Origin: Pseudomonas lini
Lineage (GTDB): Bacteria > Pseudomonadota > Gammaproteobacteria > Pseudomonadales > Pseudomonadaceae
Reading direction: 5' to 3'
DNA length: 64,000 nt
NCBI RefSeq assembly: GCF_964063345.1
Contig: NZ_OZ061318.1
Location: 1,674,001 to 1,738,000 of the forward strand
A model generated the notes under the pieces. It made no database searches, was not told the DNA's origin, and worked only from the letters and a program-made list of their open reading frames with translations. Below, in pieces: positions 45,211-54,291 of the stretch; position 1 is the first letter of the stretch, and each line of letters begins with the position of its first letter. Made by a program: the position numbers and the translations under genes.

Positions 45211-46557
45211 TTAGAACACCGACTGAATTTTCAGGCCGGCGACCAGCGCGTTATCAACTTCATCCACACCGCCCGGATGAGTGATGTATTGCAGGTTAGG
45301 ACGTACGGTCAGCCAGTTGGTAACGTGGAAGCCGTAGTTGATCTCGTAGTTGTACTCGGTGGTACGCAGCGGCGAGAACAGCGGGTCTTCGTAGTCGCTG
45401 ACACCATTGGCGGTGTTGACCAACTCGGCGTTTTTCTTCACGTCATCGTTGACATGGATACGGGAGAAACCGATCCCGACGTCGTCTTTTGGACGAGCAT
45501 CAAACGGGCCTTTATACACAAACATCAGCGACTGGTAGTTGTCGACGAAGTTGGTGTCCTTGTCGTGGAAGGTGGCGTTGGCCGCGATGTTCAGACCGCG
45601 GGAAGCATCACCATTGTGGGTGGTGAGCTGTTGCTGTGCCACGAACCAGTAGCCGTGCTTGCTGTCGTGGCTGCGATAGGCGTTGCCGGTGGTCGCTGCA
45701 TCATTGCCGTTGTCATCTTTACGGACGTCATCCGCATCGGCCGTGCTCTTGTAGTAACCGACACGGTATTCGCCCGGCAGGTTGTTGACCTTCGGTGACC
45801 AGACCAGTTCGACCGGCAAAACGGTACCCTTGGTACCACTGCCGCTGAGCTTGAAGCCGTTACCGTGCTCCAGTTGCGATGGGTTCTGGTTGTACGCGCC
45901 GATCTGCGCATAGAACTCAGGCGTGATGTTGTACTTCACGCGAACTGCCGCCTGCATGACCGGCCAGTTGTACCAGATACCGGTCGCCCAGTTACCCGCT
46001 TGTGAACCGCAGAACGCCAGGTTCTGGAACTCGCAAGGGAAGGTGTTGAAGTCTTCGCCTTCGCCGAAGTAACCAGCCTTGACGTCCAGTTTGCCGTCGA
46101 GGAACTGATGCTTGATCCACAATTGGGTCAGACGGACCATGTGGCCACGGCCGTAGACTTCCTGGGAGGAACTCAAGGTGCCGGCACGCGGGTCGCCGAC
46201 ACGGTCATTGGAGATGTTCTGACCGTTACGGTTGGTGAGCTGGATCTTGGCCTGGGTGTTATCCCAGCCCCACAGTTTTTCCAGGTCCAGCGCCACGCCC
46301 AAGCCAAACTGGTCGGCGTAACGCGCCGTCTTGTCGTCGTTGTAGCCGCCATGCAGGTTGGCGCCCACTTCACCGACGTAATCGGCCTTGATGTCGATAC
46401 CCTGCTCAATCAGCCTGGTCCGCTCGCCGCCCCAATCACCGGTCATCCACTGCGAGTCGGCACTGAACGCGTCAGCCGCGTGTACGCTACCGGCCATAGT
46501 CATCACCGCAAGAGCCGACAATTGGCAGATAAGCTGAGCGTTGTTCTTCTTCTTCAT
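45211..46557 (-). CDS. oprB: carbohydrate-selective outer-membrane porin
   Basis: 448 residues with signal peptide (MKKKNNAQLICQLSALAVMT... ending VHA). Amphipathic beta-strands with terminal Phe (QSVF) and OprB blocks WMTGDWGGERTRLIEQGIDI, ADYVGEVGANLHGGYND, YNQNPSQL. Facilitates glucose diffusion across the outer membrane and so feeds GtsA. A terminator follows; the start region has AACAATAA before GAGGA, a likely Crc/Hfq site. Confidence 0.94.
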   Translation of the reverse strand: MKKKNNAQLICQLSALAVMTMAGSVHAADAFSADSQWMTGDWGGERTRLIEQGIDIKADYVGEVGANLHGGYNDDKTARYADQFGLGVALDLEKLWGWDNTQAKIQLTNRNGQNISNDRVGDPRAGTLSSSQEVYGRGHMVRLTQLWIKHQFLDGKLDVKAGYFGEGEDFNTFPCEFQNLAFCGSQAGNWATGIWYNWPVMQAAVRVKYNITPEFYAQIGAYNQNPSQLEHGNGFKLSGSGTKGTVLPVELVWSPKVNNLPGEYRVGYYKSTADADDVRKDDNGNDAATTGNAYRSHDSKHGYWFVAQQQLTTHNGDASRGLNIAANATFHDKDTNFVDNYQSLMFVYKGPFDARPKDDVGIGFSRIHVNDDVKKNAELVNTANGVSDYEDPLFSPLRTTEYNYEINYGFHVTNWLTVRPNLQYITHPGGVDEVDNALVAGLKIQSVF

Positions 46558-46573
46558 CCCTACATCCTCGTCT

Positions 46574-46581
46574 TTATTGTT
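46574..46581 (-). promoter_or_regulatory. Crc/Hfq CA motif before oprB
   Basis: AACAATAA on the minus strand, just upstream of the GACGAGGA ribosome region of oprB. Fits AANAANAA. Confidence 0.55.
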
Positions 46582-46650
46582 ATTAACTGTTTTTATCTAA
46601 CGCGGTTTACAACGGTTGCGGCAGATGTCCCCATCTGCCGCGAATCCCCC

Positions 46651-46782
46651 CTGTGGGAGCGGCTTGTGTGGGAGCTGGCTTGCCTGCGATGCAGGCGACT
46701 CGGTTTAACGTCGAACCGAGTTGATGCCATCGCAGCGGTGCGGCGATCCGACAAGCCAGCTCCCACATAGTCCCGCTCCCAC
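46651..46782. repeat. nested REPIN with modified right tip (between gtsD and oprB)
   Basis: Outer CTGTGGGAGCGG / CCCGCTCCCACA encloses an inner GTGTGGGAGCTGGCTTGCCT element. The right inner arm carries CGGTGCGGCGATCCGAC at its tip. The interior (GCAGGCGACTCGGTTTAACG...) is nearly identical, inverted, to that of the element at 49765-49850. Confidence 0.82.
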
Positions 46783-46793
46783 ATTTTTGATCT

Positions 46794-47954
46794 TCAGCGG
46801 CCTTTGAATTGGGCTACGTTGGCGCTGTGAGCTTCGGTTTTTGGCTGGCCGGCCACCCCCAGGCGTTCACCGGTCTTGGCATCGAACAACAGCACTTTCG
46901 ATGGATCGAACTGCAGGGTCAGGGTCTCGCCCACGGCCGGCGCGACGTCCGGTGCCAGGCGGCAGCAGACTTTTGTGTCGTTGAGATTGACGAACACCAG
47001 GGTGTCGGGACCGGTCGGTTCGGTGACTTGCACTTCGGCACGAATGGTCGGCAAACCATTCGGCTCGCTGCCCGCCAGCACGATCTGCTCCGGCCGCATG
47101 CCGAGGATCACTTCGCGGTCTTCGAGCCCGGCGTCCTGCATGCCCAGCGGCAATTCGCAGCGCGCCTGACCGCTGTCGAGCAGCGCTACCAACCGACCTT
47201 CCTTACGCTGCAAACGCAGAGGGATGAAGTTCATTGGCGGCGAACCGATGAAGCTCGCCACGAACAGGTTGGCCGGGTTGTTGTAGATGTCTTTCGGCGT
47301 GCCGAACTGCTGAATGATCCCGTCCTTCATCACCGCCACTTTGTCGCCCAGGGTCATGGCTTCAATCTGGTCGTGGGTCACGTAGACCGTGGTGGTTTTC
47401 AGGCGCTGGTGCATCAGTTTCATTTCGGTGCGCATCTCGACCCGCAGCTTGGCGTCGAGGTTGGACAGCGGTTCGTCGAACAGGTAAATCTTCGGCCGCC
47501 GCGCCAGCGCCCGGCCCATGGCCACGCGCTGTTGTTGACCGCCGGAGAGCTGGCCTGGTTTGCGACTCAGCAGGTGTTCGATTTGCAGCAGCTTGGCCAC
47601 GCGAGCGACTTCTTCGTCGATTTCGGCGGTGGGCATTTTGCGAATCTTCAGGCCGAACGCGATGTTGTCGCGCACGCTCATGGTCGGGTACAGCGCGTAA
47701 GACTGGAACACCATGGCGATGTCGCGATCTTTCGGGCTCATGCCGCTGATGTCGGCATCATCCACCAGGATCGCCCCGCCGCTGATGTTCTCCAGACCGG
47801 CGATGCAGTTCATCAGCGTGGATTTGCCACAGCCCGATGGACCGACCAGGATCAGGAACTCACCGTCATTGATCTTCAGTTCGATGTTTTTCAGGGTGTC
47901 CGGCAAACCGGCACCGTAGGTCTTGTTGACGTTGCGTAATTCGAGAGTTGCCAT
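46794..47954 (-). CDS. gtsD: glucose ABC transporter ATP-binding protein
   Basis: 386 residues, MalK/UgpC-type ATPase. Walker A GPSGCGKST, signature LSGGQQQR, Walker B KIYLFDEPLSNLD, His-switch VTHDQIEAMT, then a C-terminal regulatory TOBE region (from about 240). Powers GtsABC glucose import. Starts 3 nt after the gtsC stop codon, so the genes are coupled. Confidence 0.93.
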   Translation of the reverse strand: MATLELRNVNKTYGAGLPDTLKNIELKINDGEFLILVGPSGCGKSTLMNCIAGLENISGGAILVDDADISGMSPKDRDIAMVFQSYALYPTMSVRDNIAFGLKIRKMPTAEIDEEVARVAKLLQIEHLLSRKPGQLSGGQQQRVAMGRALARRPKIYLFDEPLSNLDAKLRVEMRTEMKLMHQRLKTTTVYVTHDQIEAMTLGDKVAVMKDGIIQQFGTPKDIYNNPANLFVASFIGSPPMNFIPLRLQRKEGRLVALLDSGQARCELPLGMQDAGLEDREVILGMRPEQIVLAGSEPNGLPTIRAEVQVTEPTGPDTLVFVNLNDTKVCCRLAPDVAPAVGETLTLQFDPSKVLLFDAKTGERLGVAGQPKTEAHSANVAQFKGR

Positions 47955-47957
47955 GTT

Positions 47958-48803
47958 CTACCCCTTGACCGCGCCGGACGTCAGCCCACGCAGGAAATAC
48001 TTGCCAGCGAATATGTAGACCAGCAGTGTCGGCAGCCCGGCGATCATCGCGGCGGCCATATCAACGTTGTATTCCTTGGCCCCGGTGCTGGTGTTGACCA
48101 GGTTGTTCAGGGCCACGGTAATCGGCTGGGCATCGCCACTGGCGAAGACCACGCCGAACAGGAAGTCATTCCAGATCTGCGTGAACTGCCAGATCAGGCA
48201 GACCATCACGATCGGGATCGACATCGGCAGCAGGATCTTCCAGAAAATCGTGAAGAAGCCCGCGCCATCCAGCCGCGCCGCCTTGACCAGCGCATCCGGA
48301 ATGCTCACGTAGTAGTTGCGGAAGAACAGCGTGGTGAACGCCAGACCGTAGACCACGTGCACCAACACCAGGCCCGTGGTGGTGTTGGCCAGGCCGATCT
48401 TGCCGAGGGTGAACGAGGCTGGCAGCAGCACGGTCTGGAACGGCAGGAAGCAGCCGAACAACAACAGGCCGAAGAACAGTTGCGAACCACGGAAGCGCCA
48501 CATCGACAGCACGTAGCCGTTCATGGCACCGATGAACGTAGAGATCAGTACCGCCGGCACGGTGATTTTCACCGAGTTCCAGAAGTAGCTGCCGACACTG
48601 TCCCAGGCCTTGATCCAGCCGATGCCATCAATCACTTGCGGCCAGCTCAACAGGTTGCCGGTGCGGATGTCTTCCGGCGATTTGAAACTGGTCAGCAGCA
48701 TCACCACCAGCGGGACCAAATAGATCGCCGCGGCCAGCAACAGGGTTGCGTAAATGGCGATGCGGCTGAAGCTGATCGCCGGTTTTCCGAGTTGATTACT
48801 CAT
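47958..48803 (-). CDS. gtsC: glucose ABC transporter permease
   Basis: 281 residues with six transmembrane helices, MalG type. The ATPase-docking loop is EAA-like: VSIPDALVKAARLDGAGFFTIFWKILLPMSIPI. Forms the membrane channel with GtsB. Overlaps the end of gtsB by 8 nt. Confidence 0.93.
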   Translation of the reverse strand: MSNQLGKPAISFSRIAIYATLLLAAAIYLVPLVVMLLTSFKSPEDIRTGNLLSWPQVIDGIGWIKAWDSVGSYFWNSVKITVPAVLISTFIGAMNGYVLSMWRFRGSQLFFGLLLFGCFLPFQTVLLPASFTLGKIGLANTTTGLVLVHVVYGLAFTTLFFRNYYVSIPDALVKAARLDGAGFFTIFWKILLPMSIPIVMVCLIWQFTQIWNDFLFGVVFASGDAQPITVALNNLVNTSTGAKEYNVDMAAAMIAGLPTLLVYIFAGKYFLRGLTSGAVKG

Positions 48804-49704
48804 GGCGCTTGCCTCGCAATTCGGAGTACAGGTACGGCACCAGAATCGCCAGGATCGCGCCGAGCATCATCATGGCGCTCGCCGAACCAATGCCCATCTG
48901 GCCACGGCTGAAGGTGAAGGAATACATGAACATCGCGGGCAGGTCGGACGAGTAGCCCGGGCCACCCGCGGTCATTGCCGCCACCAGGTCGAAGCTCTTG
49001 ATCGCGATGTGCGCGAGGATCATGAAGGCGCTGAAGAACACCGGGCGCAGGCTCGGCAATACGATCTTCAGGTAGATGGTCGGCAGGCTCGCCCCGTCGA
49101 CTTGCGCTGCGCGGATGATCGATTGATCGACGCCACGCAGGCCAGCCAGGAACATCGCCATCACAAACCCGGAGGCTTGCCACACGGCGGCGATCACCAG
49201 GCAATACACCACGCGATCCTGATCCACCAGCCAGTCGAGACGGAAGCCTTCCCAGCCCCAGTCACGCAACATCTTGTCCAGGCCCAGGCCTGGGTTGAGC
49301 AGCCATTTCCACGCGGTACCGGTAACGATCATCGAGAGCGCCATCGGGTACAGGTAAACGGTGCGGATGAAGCCTTCCTTGCGAATGCGCTGATCCAGCA
49401 GCACGGCGAGGAACACGCCCAGCACCAGGCTGATGCCGATGAACATGCCGCCGAACACCGCGAGGTTTTTGCTCGCGACCCACCAGCGATCGTTATCCAT
49501 CAAGCGAATGTATTGCTGCAGGCCGACCCACTTGTAGCTCGGCATGAAGCTGGAATTGGTGAAGGACAGAACAAATGTCCAGATGATGTAACCGTAAAAA
49601 CCAACCAGGACGATCAGCATGCTAGGCGCCAAAACCAGCTTGGGAAGCCAGCGCTGCAATGCGTCGAACGGTGAGGCTTTGCTGAAAACCGCCACAGAGC
49701 TCAT
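48796..49704 (-). CDS. gtsB: glucose ABC transporter permease
   Basis: 302 residues from MSSVAVFSKASPFDALQRWL; a longer frame to 49851 runs through a REPIN and is rejected. MalF-type with six membrane helices and an EAA loop (GVDQSIIRAAQVDGASLPTIYLKIVLPSLRPV). Partners GtsC. The ribosome site is weak, and a REPIN separates it from gtsA, so expression may fall after gtsA. Confidence 0.92.
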   Translation of the reverse strand: MSSVAVFSKASPFDALQRWLPKLVLAPSMLIVLVGFYGYIIWTFVLSFTNSSFMPSYKWVGLQQYIRLMDNDRWWVASKNLAVFGGMFIGISLVLGVFLAVLLDQRIRKEGFIRTVYLYPMALSMIVTGTAWKWLLNPGLGLDKMLRDWGWEGFRLDWLVDQDRVVYCLVIAAVWQASGFVMAMFLAGLRGVDQSIIRAAQVDGASLPTIYLKIVLPSLRPVFFSAFMILAHIAIKSFDLVAAMTAGGPGYSSDLPAMFMYSFTFSRGQMGIGSASAMMMLGAILAILVPYLYSELRGKRHE

Positions 49705-49764
49705 CGGGATAATCCAGGTGAAGAGAAATGAATCGACACAGTGATCTCTGGAGGAGCAGGACCC

Positions 49765-49850
49765 TGTGGGAGCTGGCTTGCCTGCGATGGCATCAACACG
49801 GTTCGAAGTTAAACCGAGTCGCCTGCATCGCGGGCAAGCCCGCTCCCACA
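49765..49850. repeat. REPIN between gtsA and gtsB
   Basis: Inverted arms (CCCTGTGGGAGCTGGCTTGC and GCGGGCAAGCCCGCTCCCAC). Interior nearly identical, inverted, to 46651-46782. A hairpin in this place typically lets the binding-protein transcript accumulate over the permease part. Confidence 0.88.
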
Positions 49851-49887
49851 CAATCCCATTCCACCCAGGATCAGGTTGTGTCAGGAG

Positions 49888-51195
49888 TTACTGGGCAGCT
49901 TTGACGGCCGACGCCAGTTGCTTGCTGGCCGTCGCCGGGTCAGCGTTCTTGTCGTTCATGAAGTTGGTGACCACATCGAAGATCGCGCCCTGCACGGCCA
50001 GGGACGTGGCCATGTTGTGCGCCATGCTTGGTTGCAGGCCGCCAGTTTTCTCGTCAGCCAGGAAATCCTTGGCGGACGCTTGAGCGCAAGAATCGAAGCC
50101 CAGCGCGCTCATGTCGTTAAGCATGTCGGTACGCACCGGGATCGAGCCTTTGTTGATGCTGAAGACTTTCTGGAAGTCTTTGCCCAGAGCAACCTTGGCC
50201 AGGTCTTGCTGGGCGGCGATGTCGCCTTTGCGATCGGCTTTGAGCTTGAACACAGCCATCGAGTCGATGTTGTAGGTGAAGGCTTTTTCGGTGCCCGGGA
50301 ACGGCACGCACTGGTAATCCTTGCCCGCGACTTTCTTCGCGGCGGTCCATTCGCTCTTGGCCCAGTCGCCCATCATCTGCATGCCGGCCTTGCCGTTGAT
50401 GACGTCGGCGGCCGCAATGTTCCAGTCACGACCGGCGCGGTTCGGGTCCATGTAGCCGGTGATTTTTTTCAGCTCGGTGAAGGCCTTGGCCATCTCGGGG
50501 CCCGAGAGGGTTTTCTGGTCCAGGTCGACCAGGGCTTTCTTGTAACCGTCTGCGCCCATGACCGAGAGCACTACGTCTTCAAACACAGTGCTGTCCTGCC
50601 AAGGCTGGCCACCGTGAGCGAGCGCGATGAAGCCGGCGGCTTTCAGCTTGTCGCCAGCGGCATAGAATTCTTCGAGGGTGGTCGGCGCTTTTTCGATCCC
50701 GGCTTTCTTGAAGACTTCCGGGTTGATCCACAGCCAGTTGACGCGGTGGATGTTCACCGGCACGGCGACGTAGTCACCTTCGTACTTGACGGTGTCGGAG
50801 ACTTTCTTCGACAGCAGGCCATCCCAGCCTTCGGACTTGGAAACCTCTTTGAGGGTGTCGGTGCTGAGCAGGCCTGTGCTGCCCCACTCCTGGATGTCTG
50901 GCCCCTTGATCTGGGCAACGCCCGGCGGGTTACCGGCCACGGCGCGGCTTTTGAGTACGGTCATGGCTGTGGAGCCGCCACCGCCGGCGACTGCGCCGTC
51001 TTTCCAGGTGAAGCCGTCTTTTTCGACTTGAGCCTTGAGCACATCGACGGCCGCTTTTTCACCACCAGACGTCCACCAGTGAACGACTTCAACCGAACCT
51101 TTGGCATCGGCGGCAAGGGCACTGACGGGGAATGCAGCAACGGGAAGCAGCGAAGCGAGAGAAATGACAGTAGCGAGGCGAGAAATCGCATTCAT
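49888..51195 (-). CDS. gtsA: glucose ABC transporter substrate-binding protein
   Basis: 435 residues with signal peptide [20 protein letters not shown]...SALA. Extracellular-sugar binding fold ([44 protein letters not shown]) of the type 1 solute-binding family. Captures glucose in the periplasm and delivers it to GtsBCD. The start region has AACAACAAGAAAGG, in which a CA motif directly precedes the ribosome site. Confidence 0.94.
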   Translation of the reverse strand: MNAISRLATVISLASLLPVAAFPVSALAADAKGSVEVVHWWTSGGEKAAVDVLKAQVEKDGFTWKDGAVAGGGGSTAMTVLKSRAVAGNPPGVAQIKGPDIQEWGSTGLLSTDTLKEVSKSEGWDGLLSKKVSDTVKYEGDYVAVPVNIHRVNWLWINPEVFKKAGIEKAPTTLEEFYAAGDKLKAAGFIALAHGGQPWQDSTVFEDVVLSVMGADGYKKALVDLDQKTLSGPEMAKAFTELKKITGYMDPNRAGRDWNIAAADVINGKAGMQMMGDWAKSEWTAAKKVAGKDYQCVPFPGTEKAFTYNIDSMAVFKLKADRKGDIAAQQDLAKVALGKDFQKVFSINKGSIPVRTDMLNDMSALGFDSCAQASAKDFLADEKTGGLQPSMAHNMATSLAVQGAIFDVVTNFMNDKNADPATASKQLASAVKAAQ

Positions 51196-51210
51196 CTAGT
51201 AGTACCTTTC

Positions 51211-51218
51211 TTGTTGTT
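51211..51218 (-). promoter_or_regulatory. Crc/Hfq CA motif before gtsA
   Basis: AACAACAA on the minus strand, followed by GAAAGGT. Fits AANAANAA and sits directly upstream of the ribosome site. Confidence 0.65.
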
Positions 51219-51312
51219 ATGCATGCAAGTCTGGTGCTTGCGCTGCATAGGATTCTAAACAGGGGATGCCCCTTCGCAGGTAACGAAGGGACGCGCGAAT
51301 GTCACCACATGG

Positions 51313-52572
51313 TTACACAGGAGCGCTCTGGGACAATTGCGCCAGCGCACTGGCCATGCTCGGCGCCAGCGGCAGGCGCGGGATCAAAACGGCTTGCCAG
51401 GCGTGATACAGGTCGGGTTTGCCGGCCCAGATATCGGCGCTCGGACGGTTCAGCGGGTCGAGTTCGTGATGCCAGCTGCCATCGCAGCGGTCAATGAAGT
51501 GACTGTCACAAAATTCCCAGAGCAGTCGGTACCAGTGCTCGTATTGCTCGTCACCGGTGCGTTTGAGCAGCGCACTGGCGGCGGCGCTGGCTTCGGCGTG
51601 GGTCCAGTGCAAACGATGGCGAACCACTGCGCGATTATCCCAGTCGAGGGTGTAGACAATCCCCGGCGCACCGTCGACGTCCCAGCCATGACGGCAATTG
51701 TGCTCGAAGAGTTTTTGCGCATCGGTGGAGAGCCAGCCCGGCGTGAGTATCCCGGCCTGTACACGCGCCGCTTCAAGATGCAGCAACAGCCGCGCCCATT
51801 CAAAACCATGGCCCGGCGTGGTGCCGTAAGGGCGGAAACCGTCGGCCGGATTGTCGTGGTTGTAGTCGCGCAGCGGCTGCCAGTCGCGGTCGAAATGCTC
51901 GACCACCAGGTAATCGTTGGCCGCGGCGTGATCGTGAATGACGCGCTCGACGATGCGCTGGGCGCGAATCAGCCAGCGGTTGTCCTCGGTGACATCGGCC
52001 AGGGCGAGAAAGGCTTCGGTGGCGTGCATGTTGCTGTTGGCGCCGCGATAGGCTTCCTCGCAACTCCAGTCGCGGTTGAAGGATTCGCGCATGGCGCCCT
52101 CCTCCTCGCACCAGAAATGGGTGTCGATGATGTGGATCGCGTCGTCGAGCAAGGCTTGTGCACCGGGGCGTTGAGCGATCACCGCAGAACTCGCGGCCAA
52201 CGCCACGAAAGCATGCAGGTAAGCGGCTTTGCCGGTATTGCCATCGCGGTGTTCGGGCGTGGCAAACCAGCCTCCATGTTCGGCATCACGCAGCGGTCCG
52301 CTGAGGGCTTGGATGCCGTGATCCACCAGCTCGGCAAAACCCGGCAGGCCCTGGATATGGGCCATGGCGAAGCTGTGGGTCATGCGGGCGGTGTTCATGG
52401 TTTCAGCTTGCGCGTTGGCCGGCAGGCGACCCTTTTCGTCGAGATTGCCGAAGCCTTCGGCAATCTTTGAAGCCTTGGCAAACGCCAACAGGCGCAGGCC
52501 TTCGGCGGCGAGCCATTGCTGATGGGCAGGCGCGTTCAGCCAACTGCTGAAGGCGGGTTGGAAGGGGTCCAT
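51313..52572 (-). CDS. AGE-family epimerase/isomerase
   Basis: 419 residues, an (alpha/alpha)6-barrel of the N-acylglucosamine 2-epimerase superfamily: RMTHSFAMAHIQGLPGFAEL, NSNMHATEAFLALADVTEDN, PGHGFEWARLLLHLEAARV and WTHAEASAAASALLKRTGD contain the expected Arg/His active-site residues. Close relatives include mannose and sugar isomerases as well as cellobiose epimerase; I cannot tell which. Lies between gtrS and gtsA; its start has AACAACAAAAAAGG (CA motif), as gtsA does, which ties it to sugar uptake. Confidence 0.86.
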   Translation of the reverse strand: MDPFQPAFSSWLNAPAHQQWLAAEGLRLLAFAKASKIAEGFGNLDEKGRLPANAQAETMNTARMTHSFAMAHIQGLPGFAELVDHGIQALSGPLRDAEHGGWFATPEHRDGNTGKAAYLHAFVALAASSAVIAQRPGAQALLDDAIHIIDTHFWCEEEGAMRESFNRDWSCEEAYRGANSNMHATEAFLALADVTEDNRWLIRAQRIVERVIHDHAAANDYLVVEHFDRDWQPLRDYNHDNPADGFRPYGTTPGHGFEWARLLLHLEAARVQAGILTPGWLSTDAQKLFEHNCRHGWDVDGAPGIVYTLDWDNRAVVRHRLHWTHAEASAAASALLKRTGDEQYEHWYRLLWEFCDSHFIDRCDGSWHHELDPLNRPSADIWAGKPDLYHAWQAVLIPRLPLAPSMASALAQLSQSAPV

Positions 52573-52585
52573 GGGAGTACCTTTT

Positions 52586-52593
52586 TTGTTGTT
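52586..52593 (-). promoter_or_regulatory. Crc/Hfq CA motif before the AGE-family gene
   Basis: AACAACAA on the minus strand, followed by AAAAAGGT. Same layout as gtsA. Confidence 0.65.
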
Positions 52594-52701
52594 ATGACTG
52601 AGGGCAGTCTAAACAACGAGCGGTGACGGGCAGGTAACGAAGGGGGCGAGTTATGTCACCGAGTTGTGACATTCCCTCAGGCATGTGTTGAATGATCTGA
52701 C

Positions 52702-52803
52702 GCCATCGCGGGCAAGCCCGCTCCCACAAGGTTATGCACATACCTTGAAAATGCAGGTAATCCTGTGGGAGCGGTGGTGCGGCGATCCGACTTGCCCGCG
52801 ATG
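52702..52803. repeat. REPIN with modified right tip (after gtrS)
   Basis: Left arm regular; right arm GTGGGAGCGG, then TGGTGCGGCGATCCGAC, then TTGCCCGCGATG. The interior (CACAAGGTTATGCACATACC...) is closely related, in the same orientation, to the element at 55088-55177. Confidence 0.85.
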
Positions 52804-52821
52804 AACGATAACGCGGTGCCG

Positions 52822-54291
52822 TTAATCAACACTACGCGGTAACTGCAACGTCACCCGCAACCCGCCTTCTCGCAGGTTTTGCAGGCTGACTTCACCGCCA
52901 TGGCTGTGGGCAATGTTGCGCGCGATCCCCAGCCCCAAGCCATAACCCTGCTGCTGCCCGGCCAAGCGGAAGTGCGGCTCGAACACCTGCTCCAACCGCT
53001 GTTCCGGTACGCCCGGCCCTTCATCGTCGACATGCAGGACAAACGCGCTCTCGTCATCATCGATATGCAAATGCGCGTTCTGCCCATACTTCAAGGCGTT
53101 ATCGATCAGGTTGCCGATGCAACGCTTGAGCGCCAATGGCTTACCGGGATACGGCGCCAGCGCCCGGCCATGCTGAGTCACGCGGCCATTGCCGTTGGGC
53201 GCCAGATACGGTTCCACCAAGCAGTCGAGCACATGGTTGAGGTCCACCGGCTCGATGTTTTCATGGATGTCGGTGTCTTTCACGCATTGCAGTGCGCCCT
53301 TGACCAGCAACTCCAACTCATCCAGATCGCGACCGAACTTGGCTTGCAGCTTTTCGTCTTCAAGCAATTCCACCCGCAGTCGCAGCCGGGTAATCGGCGT
53401 GCGCAAGTCATGGGAAATCGCGCTGAACAATTGGCTGCGTTCGGTCAGGTAACGGCTGATGCGCTCACGCATCGCATTGAAGGCGCGGCCCACTTCCACC
53501 ACTTCACTGCCGCCGCCCTCGGCCACCGGCTCGACTTCGGCACCCAGCGACATGTCCCGCGCCGCCCGCGCCAATCGCTTGAGCGGTCGGCTCTGCCAGT
53601 GCACCAGCAGGCCGATGAACAGCAGCAGGAAACCGCTGGTGAGCACGATGAACCAGACCTGCTGCGCCGGCAGGCCTTGTTCTTCAAGACTGGTGTAGGG
53701 CTCGGGCAACAGCGAGGCGATGTACAGCCATTCGCCCGGTGCCATCTGGATTTGCGTGACCAATACCGGCGGGTTCACCGGTTCCAGGGTCAATGCGTAA
53801 TGCGCCCAGGAGCGCGGCAACTCATCGAGTTTCAGGCCACCGTTGAAAATCCGCAGGTCTTCGGGGCTGACGAAGGTCACCGAGATATCGGTGTCCTGCC
53901 CCAGCGACTGGCGCAGCACTTCGTCCACTGCCTTGAGCACCGCCTCTTTGCGCGGGGTGATCGGCAGTACTTCCATGCCCAAGGGTTTGTCGTTGAGCGT
54001 CACCACGAAACGGGTGCCACCCATGCTGCGTAATTGATCGAGTACCAACGGCCTGAACGCCACCGGCAACGAGCGGAAATAACTGACGCTGGCCGTCATC
54101 GAATGGGCCAGGCTGCGGGCACTGGTGACCAGACCTTCGAGCTGCGTGGCGCGCAATTGCGAAACCCAGATCACGCTCGACAGTGCCTGAGCGAACAGCA
54201 CCGCCAGCAGGGTCAGCAGCAACATGCGCCCGAGCAGCGAGCGTGGCACCGGCACTCGCCCGGCGAGCTTGCGCAGAAAGTCAGTGACCAT
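52822..54291 (-). CDS. gtrS: sensor histidine kinase of glucose uptake
   Basis: 489 residues from MVTDFLRKLAGRVPVPRSLL. Transmembrane helix about 20-42, periplasmic sensor part about 45-205, second helix about 210-230, HAMP, then LFSAISHDLRTPITRLRLRVEL (phospho-His) and ATPase boxes NLIDNALKYGQN, DEGPGVPEQ and GYGLGLGIARNIA. In P. aeruginosa GtrS senses 2-ketogluconate and 6-phosphogluconate and phosphorylates GltR. Start overlaps the gltR end by 11 nt. Confidence 0.92.
   Translation of the reverse strand: MVTDFLRKLAGRVPVPRSLLGRMLLLTLLAVLFAQALSSVIWVSQLRATQLEGLVTSARSLAHSMTASVSYFRSLPVAFRPLVLDQLRSMGGTRFVVTLNDKPLGMEVLPITPRKEAVLKAVDEVLRQSLGQDTDISVTFVSPEDLRIFNGGLKLDELPRSWAHYALTLEPVNPPVLVTQIQMAPGEWLYIASLLPEPYTSLEEQGLPAQQVWFIVLTSGFLLLFIGLLVHWQSRPLKRLARAARDMSLGAEVEPVAEGGGSEVVEVGRAFNAMRERISRYLTERSQLFSAISHDLRTPITRLRLRVELLEDEKLQAKFGRDLDELELLVKGALQCVKDTDIHENIEPVDLNHVLDCLVEPYLAPNGNGRVTQHGRALAPYPGKPLALKRCIGNLIDNALKYGQNAHLHIDDDESAFVLHVDDEGPGVPEQRLEQVFEPHFRLAGQQQGYGLGLGIARNIAHSHGGEVSLQNLREGGLRVTLQLPRSVD

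Noticed and set aside
46558..46793. An insertion sequence end next to oprB
   Set aside because: The nested inverted repeats are REP sequence; no transposase frame or target-site duplication is present.
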